From contig NC_064042.1 in NCBI RefSeq assembly GCF_932526225.1, forward strand, positions 3,643,001-3,703,000: DNA of 60,000 nucleotides, written 5' to 3'. The translations under genes were made by a program, and so were the position numbers. This document shows positions 10,404 to 25,400 of the stretch, in pieces; positions within the stretch are counted from its first letter, which is position 1, and every line of letters begins with the position of its first letter. Source of the DNA: Nematostella vectensis (lineage: Eukaryota > Cnidaria > Anthozoa > Actiniaria > Edwardsiidae). Under the pieces are notes generated by a model, which worked only from the letters and a program-made list of their open reading frames with translations, was not told the DNA's origin and made no database searches.

Positions 10404-13400
10404 ATGGCGCTCAAACTAGCGCTGTTTCTGGCCTTAACAGTGCTTCAAATATGTTCCACTGTACAGGAAACACAGGATAAAGAGCTATTGTCTCGGCACG
10501 TCTTTGTACAGCGCTCAAAACCTCAACCAGGTGCTCCGAAAGATTTGTACGAAGTCGGTGTCGACGACGAAACTTTGTCAAAATCGGTCAGCAGCAAATT
10601 TACATTGGAGAAGATTGTGCAGAAAGCCAGAGTTCGTGCTCGCCGTGGAGTCAATCCTGATCAAACTCCAGATGTCAAAGAGGTATTGTATAAGCTGATG
10701 GCTTTTTTTAAACTAATATTACACGTTTGTATTCCCTGAGAGAGAAGTTTCTTGGAGTTTATCCTTGTTGCCCTATGATATATAAGTAAAGAGGATTACA
10801 AAGCCTTCAATTAAATTGTCAGCTTGAAAACCCGTTCTTATCTTGTTGCTACGGAAAACGTCCCGCAATTCGTGTTTGCTTATAGCTATCTGTACTTGCA
10901 TATGTTTGTATTTTTTGACAGTCATGTTTTAGCGGGTTTCAAATGACAACTTGTGCACCTTTTGAATTCACTGGGTTACTTTCACTTCCGCTTTACAAAA
11001 AAAAAAAAAAAAAAAAAAAAAACGTAAGAAAGCGGTAAGAAAACATGATTAAATGTTGATAGTAAAATTCGATCTTTTGCGCTTTCCTTATGATGATATA
11101 TTACATAATAATTGGACTTCATAGAGTCTAACTTCGAGTTGTGCATATTTCATTCTCTGCGTTGCGCAAAATTAAGTCTGTTGTTTACACTTTCTGAAGA
11201 TGCGCTGGTGCGTAAAAAGAAATGATTAGAAAGTAACTTATACCGTTATTTTAAGAATTGGTGCATAATTGTTATATTATTTTAGCAAATTATTCAAGTA
11301 AAGAATCAGACTGTTTAAAATAACCAATTTTCCTTGTAGCTACCATAATATATTTATTGAATTCAATTGTTCAATCATTTTGTGTCAAACAAATTAGATC
11401 TGCTCTATCTTCCAAATTTGATGATTTCTAAGCCCTTGCGGTGCCACGAGCATTTTAATTTGCCAACCCTTCTCAGTGCACCACCTAGTGAAGACACATC
11501 AAATCTTAATCTTAATTACCTTATCCTTAATATTGTTCAGCCCTTGAGCGGCTGCTGATCAGTCAGTCTGGTATGCGGAGGGGGGGGGGGGGGGTACAAG
11601 AAACATATCTGATTGACAACTCATCAAGCATTCCTGTTTCTATTTAAGATAGATTATTATATGCCAATTGGCCGAATTGCTTAAATTAAAACTTAGTTCA
11701 ACTCATTGAAATTATAATTACTCTCTGGCCTTGTCATCTTAAATCTTGTATTTATTCCACAGCTGCATCTGAATGACAGTCACCTTATGGCCTACGTCCA
11801 CTGGGCGGGGGACAGCAAGGATACCATTGTTGTGCTGACACGTGATCCTAATCCAGGGCCAAGAAGTACAAGCTTTGTCTGGATATCCAAAGATTATGGG
11901 AGGAGCTTTTCAAATTATACCTCTCTTTTCAACCAGTCGTCTGGCAGTATTGCTTCAATCACACTTTTCTATGCCTCTCCAGTGGACAACAACAGGGTGG
12001 GTATATTATGCAGTATGTTGTATGTGTGGGAAATTTGCTATCTGGGAACATTATTTTGTCTTGCACTACCAGATGTATATATGGGTCTTGTCATGCTCAC
12101 AAGAAAAGGAAGGGGGGTGGGGGTACAGTATATTCCACTTCACTATTAGAGTTTTGAAAAACTCTATTGAGTATATACTTCAAATGTTAAAGTACCTTTA
12201 AGACTCTACCAATGATTTGCTCTATATTATAACTTCACTTGCAGGATTTGATCCACCTATGATAGGCCCCCTTTTAAAGATCAGTTTTCACACCTATACT
12301 GCAAAAGGGATTTTATTAACTTTCAGAGTAGGCAGTGGAGATTGATAAGTAGGGGGTGGAAGTAATTATCTTTTTAGTTTAAATAAAACTTAAGGTAATT
12401 CCCTTGAATTGCACTACGCACCCCTTCTGCGCATAGTGGCGCACGCTGTTTGTTCAAATTTTCCGGTATTAATTGCGCGCGCGCCACAGTTGTACAAGAA
12501 ATACAGCAAAAGTTGCACGTTTTTTACTTAAAATCGCTTTGACAGAGAAACGAAGTCAGATACCCCCATTTTTTATTTGCTCAAATAGTTAAATATATAC
12601 GGAAAAATGATATACTGAAAGAAGAAAAAAAGTTGGGTTGTAGAAGTTTTGTTATTTATCTTCAAGCCGTAAAAATACTTTAAAATGGCGCTTTTTACCG
12701 TATGAATAGTGGCGAAAACAACGTCTTTTTGTGCGATCTCTTAAAATGTGATTTGTTTTGAACATAAGCTACTACGGGTTATTGTTTAGGAGATCGGATT
12801 TTGGCAGCTCGACAAACAGAACTTAATTTTCTAAAGACTATAGGCACTCTTTTTGAAAACTAAGAGTTAGGATTTTTCCTTGCGCGATCAGTAAAAACGC
12901 ATCAACTCTACGCCCCTCTGTTGTGAAAACCGGGTCAGTTCCCCTATTTTTTTATTACATTTTTTGAAAGCCCTTAGCTTCGATATTGTTTATGCCAAGT
13001 TTTAAAAAATTCTGGGTTGTAGAACCATTTCAAGAGAAATACCTTAAGTCGACTTTAAAAAAAGAGTAGCTGGCTCTCGATGGAAAATAGCTGGCGTTTC
13101 CGCTAGCCGCCGGGGCTTAATGAAACCCCTGGTAATTGTTTTCTTGTAGTATCTATTTGTGGACAAGGTGCGCAAGCTTATGTTCGCCACGCTAGATGAC
13201 TGCAACACATTTACCAAAACTGAGCTGTCATTTACTGCCGACAAAATCCTGTTCCATCCCACTAATGCTGATGTTGTCTTGGCTTATGATACAACAGCAT
13301 CTGTTAAAAGGGTAAGAGACATGGAAAACCTTGCTTCCTTTCTCAGGTTTCAATTTAATCTCCAGTTATTCATTTATTAATCATGGGCCCTTGGCATGAC

Positions 13401-16400
13401 ATTGCTTGACTCTTGTTTGACGAAGCAGTGGGAAAGGGGGACCTTGCCCTCTGGTATCTACATACAACCTCAAAATTTTAATCCCAATCTTTAAGTTTTG
13501 TCTTTGGCTCTCTTATCCATTTGATTTTGAGGTAAATGTCTACATTGCAAACTTTGAAGTCTGCATGTTTATACCCTGGTTGGCTGTGTAGTAGGAGAAG
13601 GGAGGGGGGGGGGGGGTACTAAGCCCCTGGTTGGAAATGACCACAATGTAATTGTAAAAAAAAAATACAAATTTTGATGCAAAAAATATTGATTGCAATG
13701 TCTCACTCTTTAATTGTGGTTTGCATAATAAGACCTCTGCAATATAATTTTTTCTGTTGGAGTTTACTGAAAGTGCATAATATGCATTTTTGTCAAGTAC
13801 CACTAACTGGAAAAAATAATATATAAGGATGATTTTCAAAAGTTATGGTTCTTCATGTGTTCCGAATATCTTTTTCTCCAGCTCTTTGTCTCTCAAGACT
13901 TTGGCTTCACGTGGGTACTCAAAGATGAACAAGTGAGGTCGTTCTTCTGGTAAGTCCATCTTAGGGAATTATAGGACTAGTGCTAAAAGACCATGTGACC
14001 GTTCCGGGTGGCAAATTCAAAACAAACTAATCAAACAAACAAAAAATCAGAAATAGCTGCGCCCATCACACCCGGCAACAATGAAAAAATAAAATCTTTA
14101 AATGAAACTAAACCCTTTCTGAAAAAAAAAAATCTGCTTTTTTTGTAAGCACTGAATAAGTTGCTTTTTGTTGCTTTTTTACACTAGTTTGTCACCCGAA
14201 CAGTAACGTGATCTCTTAGCACGAGTCCCCTATTATACTGTACAATGAAAATTGCAGTGCATTTGTCAATTAGTAAAGAAAATGAAGCAGGAAATATTTT
14301 ATTACCTTTGACAGGGCTTCTGGAATTACGTGGGAAAAAACTCCAAATTATGCGGGATTCTTTGCTAAATTATGCGCTAAATTACGTGGAAAATCAATCA
14401 TTACGCGCTAAATTACGCGGGATTTTGCAATACATTTTTCTTTAAAAATCAAAATTTTGCGTTATTTTTTACTGAATTACATACTATATTACACGGAATA
14501 TCAACTGTTATGCCCAAAATACATTTTGTACCGAAGGAAAGCACGAAATAAGGTTTGCGTGAAAATATCTTAGGCAAGTTTACATTGGCTTCTAGCCACT
14601 AGCCAATTAAAAAAGGTATTTTATTATTAGTCCTAGGCCTTCGCGATTTAGCAAAGAACGGCTAGTCATTTTATTTGTTTTCGAAATTCAGCTCTTATGA
14701 AGAATATCTCTCTTTTTTTACGAGAAATAGAGGTAAGAACCTTAAAAGAACACATCAGCTGTGAAATTAAATGTTTTGTCTTTCAAAAATTTAGCCAAAT
14801 TACGCGGAAATTTGTGGATTACGCGGAAAAAAGCCAAATTACGCGCTTCCGCACAAGCGCGTAATTCCAGAAGCCCTGCTTTGAACACTAAGCTGTTCTG
14901 ATGGCTCAAAAAGGTTACGCAAGACCACAGCCAGTGCAAAAATTGCAAAAGTTCTTGGTTGGTTTTAAGCACAGTTTTTTACGACTTTGTAAACAAAAGG
15001 CCAGTTAAAATCTGAGCATCAAAAGCTATCAAAGACAGGGTATGGCATATCAACATGTAGACTTCAAACTTACAAATTTCAGATATCAACTGACCATTGT
15101 ATCAGGTGGCATTTTGTGAAAAATTAGCATCTCTTTGTTGTTGTTGTTGTAGGGGCATTCCTCCACTTGACGATGCGAACACTCTGTATGTTGAGAGGCA
15201 GGAACTTCTAGGTAAGTTATTTTCTGAGGAAAAATGACCTTTCATTAATAATTCCTGTGAGATCCAGAACAGCTAAAACTTAGATTTATATGAAAGTTAT
15301 TATTGTTTGCTTGGTTATTGTTATGCCAGGCTTAGAATGAGAATAAAATTATCTCAAGTCCCCTCTCCAAGGCAGGCATGTGGTTCTCACCTGTTAGTTT
15401 CCCATTTGAGCCTTTTTTATGATATTCTGTTTGTAGGAGGGAAATCCATTGTTGTAAAGACAGACTACTTCTCTAATAGTGCAGTCTCTCTTGTGTCCGG
15501 TGTCAACGATTTTGAAGTAGTTGACAACTTCATGTTTGCTTCCAAAGTAAGTTGCTTTGCATGTACAGTCGATTCTCTCTATTCTGTAATAATAGTGTGT
15601 TGTATCGTCTAATCTCCTTTCTTTTCCCAGACTACATCAGGCTCGGGCCTCTCTCTCCTTGTGTCTGTTGATAGGCAACCATTCAAGACGGCAAAAATAT
15701 CTACCCGTCTTCCAATATTGGTAAGTATAATTGATACATTTAGGAGGCTTTATCATACATGGCAGTAGATAAAATTCTTCTTGTCTGACAGTAGGCAGTG
15801 CTTCTGGAATTACGCGAAAAAAAACTCAAAATTACATGGGAATCTTTGCTAAATTATGAGCTAAATTATGCGGAAAATAAATCATTACATGCTAAATTAC
15901 ACGGGATTTTGCAATACATGTTTCTTACAAATCAAAATTTTGCAGGATTTTTTACTGAATTACGCGCTAAATTACACGCTAAAGAATTACGCGCTAAAGC
16001 ACAAAATAACTTGAAAAGGTTAATTTTTAGCGAAAATATTTTAGGCGAGGTATTTTATTGTTAGTCCTAGGCCTTCTTGGTTTAGCGCCTAGTCATTTTA
16101 TTTGTTTTCGAAATTCAGTTCGAAATATCGCACTCTTACAAAGAATATCTCTCTTTTTTTATGAGAAATAGAGGTAAAAACCCTAAAAGAACACATCAGT
16201 TGTGCACTAAAATGTTTTGTCTTCCATAATTTAGCCAAATTACGCGATATTACACGGAAATTTTGTTGTTTACACGGATTACGCTGAGAAAGCCAAATTA
16301 TGTGCTTCCGCACAAGCGCGTAATTCCAGAAGCCCTGATTAGGGGTAGAAAGGTGGAGAGGGGGGTTAAGTTGTCCATTGTTGTTACTAGGGGGTAAGAT

Positions 16401-19400
16401 GACATCTCGTTTTTAGTCTATTCTATTGTAAATTAATATCAACTTTTCTTACAGCAGTCCTTTCATGATTCCAAACTCTGTATTCCTCTCCTCAGGATTT
16501 CCTTGTGGCTGATGCATCTGAGAACCAAGTGTTCCTGGCTGTTAGTCATAGCAGCCAAACCACCCATCTCTACATCTCCGACTCCACAGGCCTCAGTTAC
16601 AGCATGTCACTTGAGAGGGTCCTCTACTTTTCTGTCAAGACAGGAAGCACATGGCTCAGGTAAACATACTGTGCTTCACATAAGGGATATTGTTTTTTTT
16701 TATATCTTTGGTCCACCATTGTATTAACAAGTAGGCCTACTCCATGAACTTTGATTTTGTCAATAGCTTTTTCTGGTTAAAAATTGCGCATTGCTTGAAA
16801 CCAACCATTTCATCCCAAGGGATATAATTTGGGGTGTTTAATTGGATCATAGCCATGCTTAAAAAAAATACTAGGTGTCTGAACTCTGTAAACAGCGATA
16901 ATCTAACATTTTGAATTGTTTAATGTTTTCCACCCTAAGTTTCTTTAACATATAAACCCTTCCACAATGCCATGAAATGACATAAGAAAGTGCCAGCCAC
17001 AGTAACTGGTGACTTGTATTGCAGACATTACATTGATCACTCATTTGTTGACCTGCACAAAGTTGACGGCATAAGGGGTGTGTACATTGCAAGTCAGCTG
17101 ACAGCCGGCTCTGTGGGGCATCGTAATATCATGTCGCTCATCACATATGACAAGGGAGGGGAATGGAGTGCCATTGCGGCTCCCAAGAATGATTACAGAG
17201 GCAAGCCTCTAAACTGTACTCTGGTAAGTACACACAAAACAATGCGTTATACTGATAGATTTTGAACAGTCTCTAACTAAGAGGAGAAAACTTCAGTCTA
17301 TGTTCTGTTTAGAATTGTTTGAGAGGAGAGATATTGAAATTAGTCTGGAATTCATCAAGTCTTATAAGGGTACAAAGAATCCCGCGTAATTTTGGTTTTT
17401 TTTCCACGTAATTCCAGAAGCCCTGGTTTGGCACCTCTTTTGGGGTCTTGATCTTTTTAGAGAATTATGCAATCATGAGTGTATTTGTTAATGTTGTCAA
17501 GTGCAAATGGCAGTTATCAAATCATAATCCTATGACCAAAAGCCACATGAGGGTTTAATTTGTAGAGACGTAAAATGACAGCCTGATGGACTTGCTTGAA
17601 ATCCACAGCCCTCCTGCTCTCTTCATGTGTCCCAAGAATTTGGCAAGTACTACCCCTACACCAAGTACTCCCCGATGTTATCCAAGACATCAGCACCAGG
17701 AATTATTCTTGCAATGGGTTAGTATTCACAGTTTGTTAAAGGATGATCATGAGAAACTACTTTTTTATTGGCTTATATTTGAAAATTTGATGGTCTATTT
17801 GCAAAAGCTTCCAGTTAATTATATGAGTACTAAAAATACTAAAACATCCCTAAGGGAACTCAATTGCAACTTGCGTACCTATCAACCCCTATCCCACCCC
17901 TTTAGCTACCAAAAGCGGTCTTCCATTTTCAAATAATCGAAAATTCTTAGACTTTTTAGTATACCATCAATGGCTATGCACATCTCCGCCTACACAGATC
18001 TCAAGTCAATCTACACAGTTTTGGGGATTCAAATCAAATAAAAAAACTCACTTTCATTGCAGAATGGTAACAGTGAATTACCCATTTTTTTTTTTCTTTT
18101 CTTCAGGTACTCTTGGAAGTAACCTTCGGGTTCAGGGAGACTTGTATTTATCAAGTGACGCTGGATACTCATGGCATCAGGTACTGAACTGTTCATTAAC
18201 ATTTGTAGAATACAGTACAAATAAAAAATATGCAATTTGGCCCAAAAAATTGTTGCCAAACTTTCAGGTTTCCGGTACTAGCTTATGATCACTAATAGAA
18301 CTGCATCATAGAGATTTTCTGTGATTGCAGTGCTTCAAGACCCTAACTATTTTCTTTGTTTCTTTTTTGCTACATTTTCAGCTTTTAAAGGGTTCGTTTT
18401 TCTACAATTTTGGTGATCATGGCGGGATCTTTGTTGCAGTGCCAAGGAAAACGCTCACCAACCTTATCTAGTGAGTAGCGAGAGGAATGCTTGTCTGTTC
18501 ACAGGACATGAGACGGCTTTTAGCAGGGGGGAGGAATGCTTGTCTGGTCACAGGACATGAGACCGCTTTTAGCAGGGGGGAGGAATGGTTGTCTGGTCAC
18601 AGGACATGAGACCGCTTTTAGCAAGGGGGAGGAATGGTTGTCTGGTCACAGGACATGAGGCCGCTTTTAGCAGGGGGAGGAATGCTTGTCTGGTCACAGG
18701 ACATGAGGCCGCTTTTAGCAGGTGGAGGAATGCTTGTCTGGTCACAGGACATGAGGCCGCTTTTAGCAGGGGGAGGAATGCTTGTCTGGTCACAGGACAC
18801 GAGACCGCTTTTAGCAGGGGGAGGAATGCTTGTCTGGTCACAGGACACGAGACCGCTTTTAGCAGGGGAGAGGAATTCTTGTCTGGTCACAGGACACAAG
18901 ACCGCTTTTAGCAGGGTGGAGGAATGCTTGTCTATTCACAGGACACGAGACCGCTTTTAGCAGGTGGAGGAATGCTTGTCTGGTCACAGGACACGAGACC
19001 GCTTTTAGCAGGCGGAGGAATGCTTGTCTGGTCACAGGACACGAGACCGCTTTTAGCAGGGTGGAGGAATGCTTGTCTGGTCACAGGACATGAGACCGCT
19101 TTTAGCAGGGGGAGGAATGCTTGTCTGGTCACAGGACACGAGACCGCTTTTAGCAGGGGGGAAGGAATGCTTGTCTGGTCACAGGACACGAGACCGCTTT
19201 TAGCAGGTGGAGGAATGCTTGTCTGGTCACAGGACATGAGGCCGCTTTTAGCAGGTGGAGGAATGCTTGTCTGGTCACAGGACATGAGACCGCTTTTAGC
19301 AGGGGGGAGGGATGCTTGTCTGGTCACAGGACATGAGACTGCTTTTAGCAGGGGGGAGGAATGCATGTTCTGTCTTCCTTGCTAACACTATCTATTGTTA

Positions 19401-22400
19401 GCCACATGAGGCCCATCTTGAACATGCCCAGCAACGTTCCTTTGCTAACTTATGTTATTCGGGTGTATTTCGTTAGATTTTGAATTAATAAAAAACAATT
19501 GTGAACAAATCTGTATGCCCCTGAAGATTGTTTATTCGTGTCACAAATCGTTACTACCCATCTTGGTTTCTTGACTCCTTTTCTTTGCCAACATTTCATG
19601 TCGTTTTTTTTAGTTATTTTCTTTTTTTTTCTTTTCTCTGTTTGATTTAGTGGGTTTAGTTTTAAAGTGTTGGCTCTGTAGGGTGGGGGGATAATGTGAA
19701 AAAGAAAACAATAATATTGTGTCTCATATTTTAATGTACAAAGAACTAATTCTCCCCTTCCTTTTCTCATATTTGTTCTTCTACTGCATGCCTATGCCTT
19801 TTTCCATGCAGTCACCATTAAATTGGTTGACAGTATTTTTATGTGCGGGGTACAGCTATAGCTGGAACGACGGTGAGACCTGGCTGACGTATGAGTTCCT
19901 ACAAGATGACCGGATGGTGGTGTATGGACTCCTTACAGAGCCAGGGGAACAAAGTGCCTCCTTCACTATCTTTGGCTCGCATTCCGGGCACCACAGGTGG
20001 ACCATAGTCCAGATTAACCTCAGAAGAGTCCTAGGTGAGGGAAAATGACGTCACTGACATTGTGCCCGATAAATAGTTTGGTGAATGTTCCTACATTTAC
20101 CTTTGCTGCCTGCGCGCTACCGCTCGCCACAAAATGTAAATTACTTCCCTATGTGGTGAATTCTATTGCTAACTTTGTTCGCCACGGTGGCGAATTCCAA
20201 TTTCCTATGCTAGTTAATTTTGAATCACGATCTTTCACCTAGAAATCTTATTTGTAGAACTGATAAAAATCGCAAAAACATCGTAAAAACACAGGGAGAA
20301 GAATGAACTCTCTCTCGTTTTGCACCGTTTCCTAGTTCCGGGTAGCATACTATTTTCACGAAGAGGATAATTCTTGACTAGGGAAACAAAACGGCAAATG
20401 TATTGAATTTTGCGATGTTTAAGTTAATTAATAATAGGAATAGGATTTCGCGGGGCTTAAATGTCGCGAAATTAAAGAGATCTATAAGGTATTTTTCATC
20501 TACGCTCAACATTAAACGGCAAAATAGCCAAGTAGGAGGAATTATTTGAAAATGGTCTTTAAAATCTGCCTGCTCTATTTTGACAAATCTTGAAAAAAAA
20601 TATATCAAATTATCTAAAAATGTGAAATAAAGTTCTGAGCCCGGTATAGTGACAAAATAGTGCTCAGCAGAATGTGTCACTGACCTCACATGTCTGTTTT
20701 GGGTTTTGGATTATAAAATGTTATTCTGACCTTCTAGTCAATTTTTTTAGTGTTTCTGTCAGCTAACGATAGATGGCAGGTAATGAATTAATCTGTTGTT
20801 TTTTCACATAACCAGGGTCTCTGAAAATATTAAATAGCACTCTGAATACAATATAGGATGAAATAGTGTTCTGCGTAATGCATTGAACTCATAGATATTT
20901 GTCTATTTTTGGTTTTGGACCATAAAATGTTATTTGGGCCTTCCAGTACATTTTCCAGTGATTATGTCAGCTAACGTTAGATGGCTGCTAATGAACAAAT
21001 CTCTGTTTTTTTCTTCGCATAACCAGGGTCACCTTGTGTGCCTCAAGACTACAAAACATGGATCCCATCAGATCAGAGAAACGGGTCCTGGTGCCTCATG
21101 GGAAGGAAAACTATCTACGAACGCCGCATTGCACATGCGCATTGCTTTAATGGCTATGATTATGATAGGCCAATCACAGAGCAGAACTGCCCTTGTACCA
21201 GAGAAGACTTTGAATGGTACTGTATATGCGCTTGCAGTGATACACCAAAAGAAGTTATGATATAGACTAACATTTTTGGGAGTCGCTACCAGTTTTTGCC
21301 ATATTGACCAAATGTCAGGAACAGAATCATCAGGGGAATACATTGGGTAACTCGAACTTTCGTGGGAAGCCGAAATTCTAACTAGTGGGAACTGGAGTTA
21401 TCCGAGCTCCAAATAACGTGGATACACTGACCTTTTGTGTGCACTGTTTTATATGTATTTTCTTACTTGAAGCTTCTTTTTTTGTTCTTTTCTCCTAGTG
21501 ATGTCGGCTTCAGACTGTCGTTCGGCTCTAGATGTGTCCCTGATGGGATTCCACCAACCACTATCCCCCCCACCTGTCTCCCTGGAACTTTCTACACCAA
21601 GACAAAAGGGTAAGTAAGTCTGGGTTAAAGCAGCCGTGTCATGCTTTCTCTAGCCTAGCGCCCACCCCGATTGACCTCTTTGATGTTAGTGGACTTCTCC
21701 TTGTCCCTTCTCCATCCCTCTTCCAGATCGACAGGTTGCAAAGGTTGACAGTCCGCATGTACTCCCCATAGCTGCACATATTACGTTTCACAACAACTCA
21801 CAATTTAGAAAGTTAGTGAGGAAACTGTGAGAAAGACAAGTCAGGTCTAGGGTGGTGTGGGCCATGCTGTCTATGCAAATTACATTCCAAGGATGCCATT
21901 TGACCAACTGCTATGTCCCGACCATCGACGGAAAGCTAAAATTGACGTTCAAAAATCATTTTTCACAGGTTTTTAGGCGGATTGCTTAAAAAACTCGATT
22001 TGGGGATAGTTGCATCTCTCTCCCATCCTTTACCGTTGTCAGTTATTAGGACTGCTTAAAATCCTGCAGAAAAAAAAAAACGCTAAAGCTGAGGTAGTCA
22101 GAATTAAGTTTCCAGCCTTGTGTTATTAACATACTTAGTAACTTCCTCGTAAAATAATAAACGGCTAAGTTTGAGGTGTTCTGCCGAGGCCAAGGGAATA
22201 TGTAATTGGGTGGTGAGTCATGCACAGTTCCTTACCATACAGTAGTTTGTACAATGAGGCAAGCATCGATCTCATAAAGTTTCATCAGATTCTTCTATAA
22301 GAACTCCAGCATATCGTTTTAGTTCCTCTTATGTTTTAGGTATCGTAAAGTGTCAGGTGACACATGTGAGAAGGGACTTGAAGATGTGTATGCCCCCTAC

Positions 22401-25400
22401 AAAATCTCCTGCCCTGTACCATGTAAGTAAAATTGGATATGTCCAATTGAAATAGCCAGTGTAACATGATACATCCATGATGCACAACAGTGGAAAAAAA
22501 AAAAGAAAAAGAAAAAGAAAAACGCCTTAGGGCCAGAAAGTCCTAACATTTTCAATGCATTGAAGATCACACATGATCACACATGATCACACACACACAC
22601 ACACAAAAATCACTGCAACGCTTAATTCGATACAAATGCTACATAGTGTACACTAGTACATCACATGTAGTCCAAATAAGAATATTCCAATAATTCACAG
22701 TTGTACGTCAGTGTAGCAAGGTTAAAATACTTAATCGATTGAACTTCATTGAATAATGCATGAGCTCCATTGGATGCATAAGTTGCTGTATTGGTATTGT
22801 GCTTTTTGACAAAATGCTGGGCTAATGTAGTCTCTAATGTTCACAGCTCTCCTTCAGTTCCTGTTGTATGCTCAGCGAACATCTATCAGGCGGGTCACAT
22901 TGGGCGACCATCTTGAGTCGACCCTACCCCTGTCAGGACTGAGGAATGCCATTGCACTGGATTTTGACTATAGGGAAAACTGTGTCTACTGGGCTGACAT
23001 TACAGCAGATACCATACAGCGGTCCTTCCTTAATGGGTCAGGTAGGCGTAACATTAAATGGGCTAATTGTTGCACCAAGCGTGACACACAGTACCATACA
23101 GCCGTCCTTCCTTAATGGGTCAGGTAGGCGTGACATTAAATGGGCTAATTGTTGCACCAGGTAGCCATGACATTAAATGGGCTAATTTTTGCACCAAGCG
23201 TGACACACAGTAACATACAGCGGTTTATCTGATCTGACTACACATCTTTATTGTTTCTATATCGAGAGCTAAGCAATTGCTCCCCCGTCCACTTCAAAAA
23301 AACTCTTGCAATGTTGTTCACTTCTGATGTATCCTAGGGCCAGATTCTTCATCACAGATTTGTATAATGGTAATAGAAGTTGATAACATTTAAAAGGGGT
23401 CTGAACATTTCCTGATCACTGTTTTTTTTTCCAGGAATCACCCAAGTATTACACGGCATTACTCAGCAGGTAGAGGGACTTGCCCTGGACTGGCTTAGCA
23501 ACAACCTTTACTGGGTGGACGCGGGAGCCAAAAAGATTGAGGTGTCCAGGAAGGATGGGCGGTACCGCAAGGTCCTGTTCAAAGATAATTTGGACAGGCC
23601 AAGGGCCCTGGTACTTGATCCAGTCAGGGGGTAAGTCGTGTCATCTGGATGATAGCTTTCAAGGGTCCACCAACCCGTCCTCACGATCCATTGCCTAGTC
23701 ATTAAAGGTGGACAACACTATACATGTTCTTACTCGCAGGTCTCTTTTTACCCCTCGCCTTGAGATACATGTACTCGATGATACTGTGCATGTTCTTACT
23801 CGTGGGTCTCTGCTTTACTTCTTGCTGTGTTGATACATGTACTCGATGATACTGTTCATGTTCTTACTCGTGGGTCTCTGCTTTACTTCTTGCTGTGTTG
23901 ATACATGTACTCGACGATACTGTGCATGTTCTTACTCGTGGGTCTCTGCTTTACTTCTTGCTGTGTTGATACATGTACTCGATGATACTGTGCATTTTCT
24001 TACTCGTGGGTCTCTGCTTTACTTCTTGCTGTGTTGATACATGTACTCGATGATACTGTGCATTTTCTTACTCGTGGGTCTCTGCTTTACTTCTTGCTGT
24101 GTTGATACATGTACTCGATGATACTGTGCATGTTCTTACTCGTGGGTCTCTGCTTTACTTCTTGCTGTGTTGATACATGTACTCGATGATACTGTGCATG
24201 TTCTTACTCGTGGGTCTCTGCTTTACTTCTTGCTGTGTTGATACATGTACTCGATGATACTGTGCATGTTCTTACTCGTGGGTCTCTGCTTTACTTCTTG
24301 CTGTGTTGATACATGTACTCGATGATACTGTTCATGTTCTTACTCGTGGGTCTCTGCTTTACTTCTTGCTGTGTTGATACATGTACTCGATGATACTGTT
24401 CATGTTCTTACTCGTGGGTCTCTGCTTTACTTCTTGCTGTGTTGATACATGTACTCGATGATACTGTGCATGTTCTTACTCGTGGGTCTCTGCTTTACTT
24501 CTTGCTGTGTTGATACATGTACTCGATGATACTGTGCATGTTCGTACTCGTGGGTCTCTGCTTTACTTCTTGCTGTGTTGATACATGTACTCGATGATAC
24601 TGTTCATGTTCGTACTCGTGGGTCTCTGCTTTACTTCTTGCTGTGTTGATACATGTACTCGATGATACTGTGCATGTTCTTACTCGTGGGTCTCTGCTTT
24701 ACTTCTTGCTGTGTTGATACATGTACTCGATGATACTGTGCATGTTCTTACTCGCGGGTCTCTGCTTTACTTCTTGCTGTGTTGATACATGTACTCGATG
24801 ATACTGTTCATGTTCGTACTCGTGGGTCTCTGCTTTACTTCTTGCTGTGTTGATACATGTACTCGATGATACTGTTCATGTTCTTACTCGTGGGTCTCTG
24901 CTTTACTTCTTGCTGTGTTGATACATGTACTCGATGATACTGTGCATGTTCTTACTCGTGGGTCTCTGCTTTACTTCTTGCTGTGTTGATACATGTACTC
25001 GATGATACTGTGCATGTTCTTACTCGTGGGTCTCTGCTTTACTTCTTGCTGTGTTGATACATGTACTCGATGATACTGTGCATGTTCTTACTCGTGGGTC
25101 TCTGCTTTACTTCTTGCTGTGTTGATACATGTACTCGATGATACTGTGCATGTTCTTACTTACGGGTTTCTTCTTTATCCCTCACTGTGTTGTTTCATGT
25201 ACTGGACGATACTGTAAGTGTTCCTACTCGCCGGTCTCTGCTTTACCCCTCGTTGTGTAGATACATGTACTGGACAATACTATCCATGCACTCGCAGGGT
25301 CTCTGCTTTACCCCTCGTTGTGTAGATACATGTACTGGACAATACTATCCATGCACTCGCAGGGTCTCTGCTTTACCCCTCGTTGTGTAGATACATGTAC

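Larger units (their letters stand above)
10404..22422 (+). other. SORL1: SORL1 exons 1-16: signal, propeptide, VPS10P and 10CC
   Basis: Exons: 10404-10682, 11763-11996, 13150-13311, 13882-13949, 15153-15211, 15437-15546, 15631-15720, 16496-16659, 17025-17223, 17609-17717, 18107-18180, 18382-18470, 19856-20034, 21027-21216, 21499-21609, 22340-22422 (codons 1-733). Residues 1-20 are hydrophobic (signal). RARR at 78-81 is a furin-type site ending the propeptide. Asp-box motifs of the ten-bladed VPS10P propeller are visible: [24 protein letters not shown] and SWNDGETW. The last three exons carry the Cys-rich 10CC region, with [10 protein letters not shown] and [10 protein letters not shown] recognisable from the family. 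Confidence 0.92.

Noticed and set aside
18585-19385. Overlapping ORFs on both strands of up to 153 codons
   Set aside because: They arise because the minisatellite unit is near 48 bp; both strands and several frames are open, and the array lies inside an intron of SORL1.
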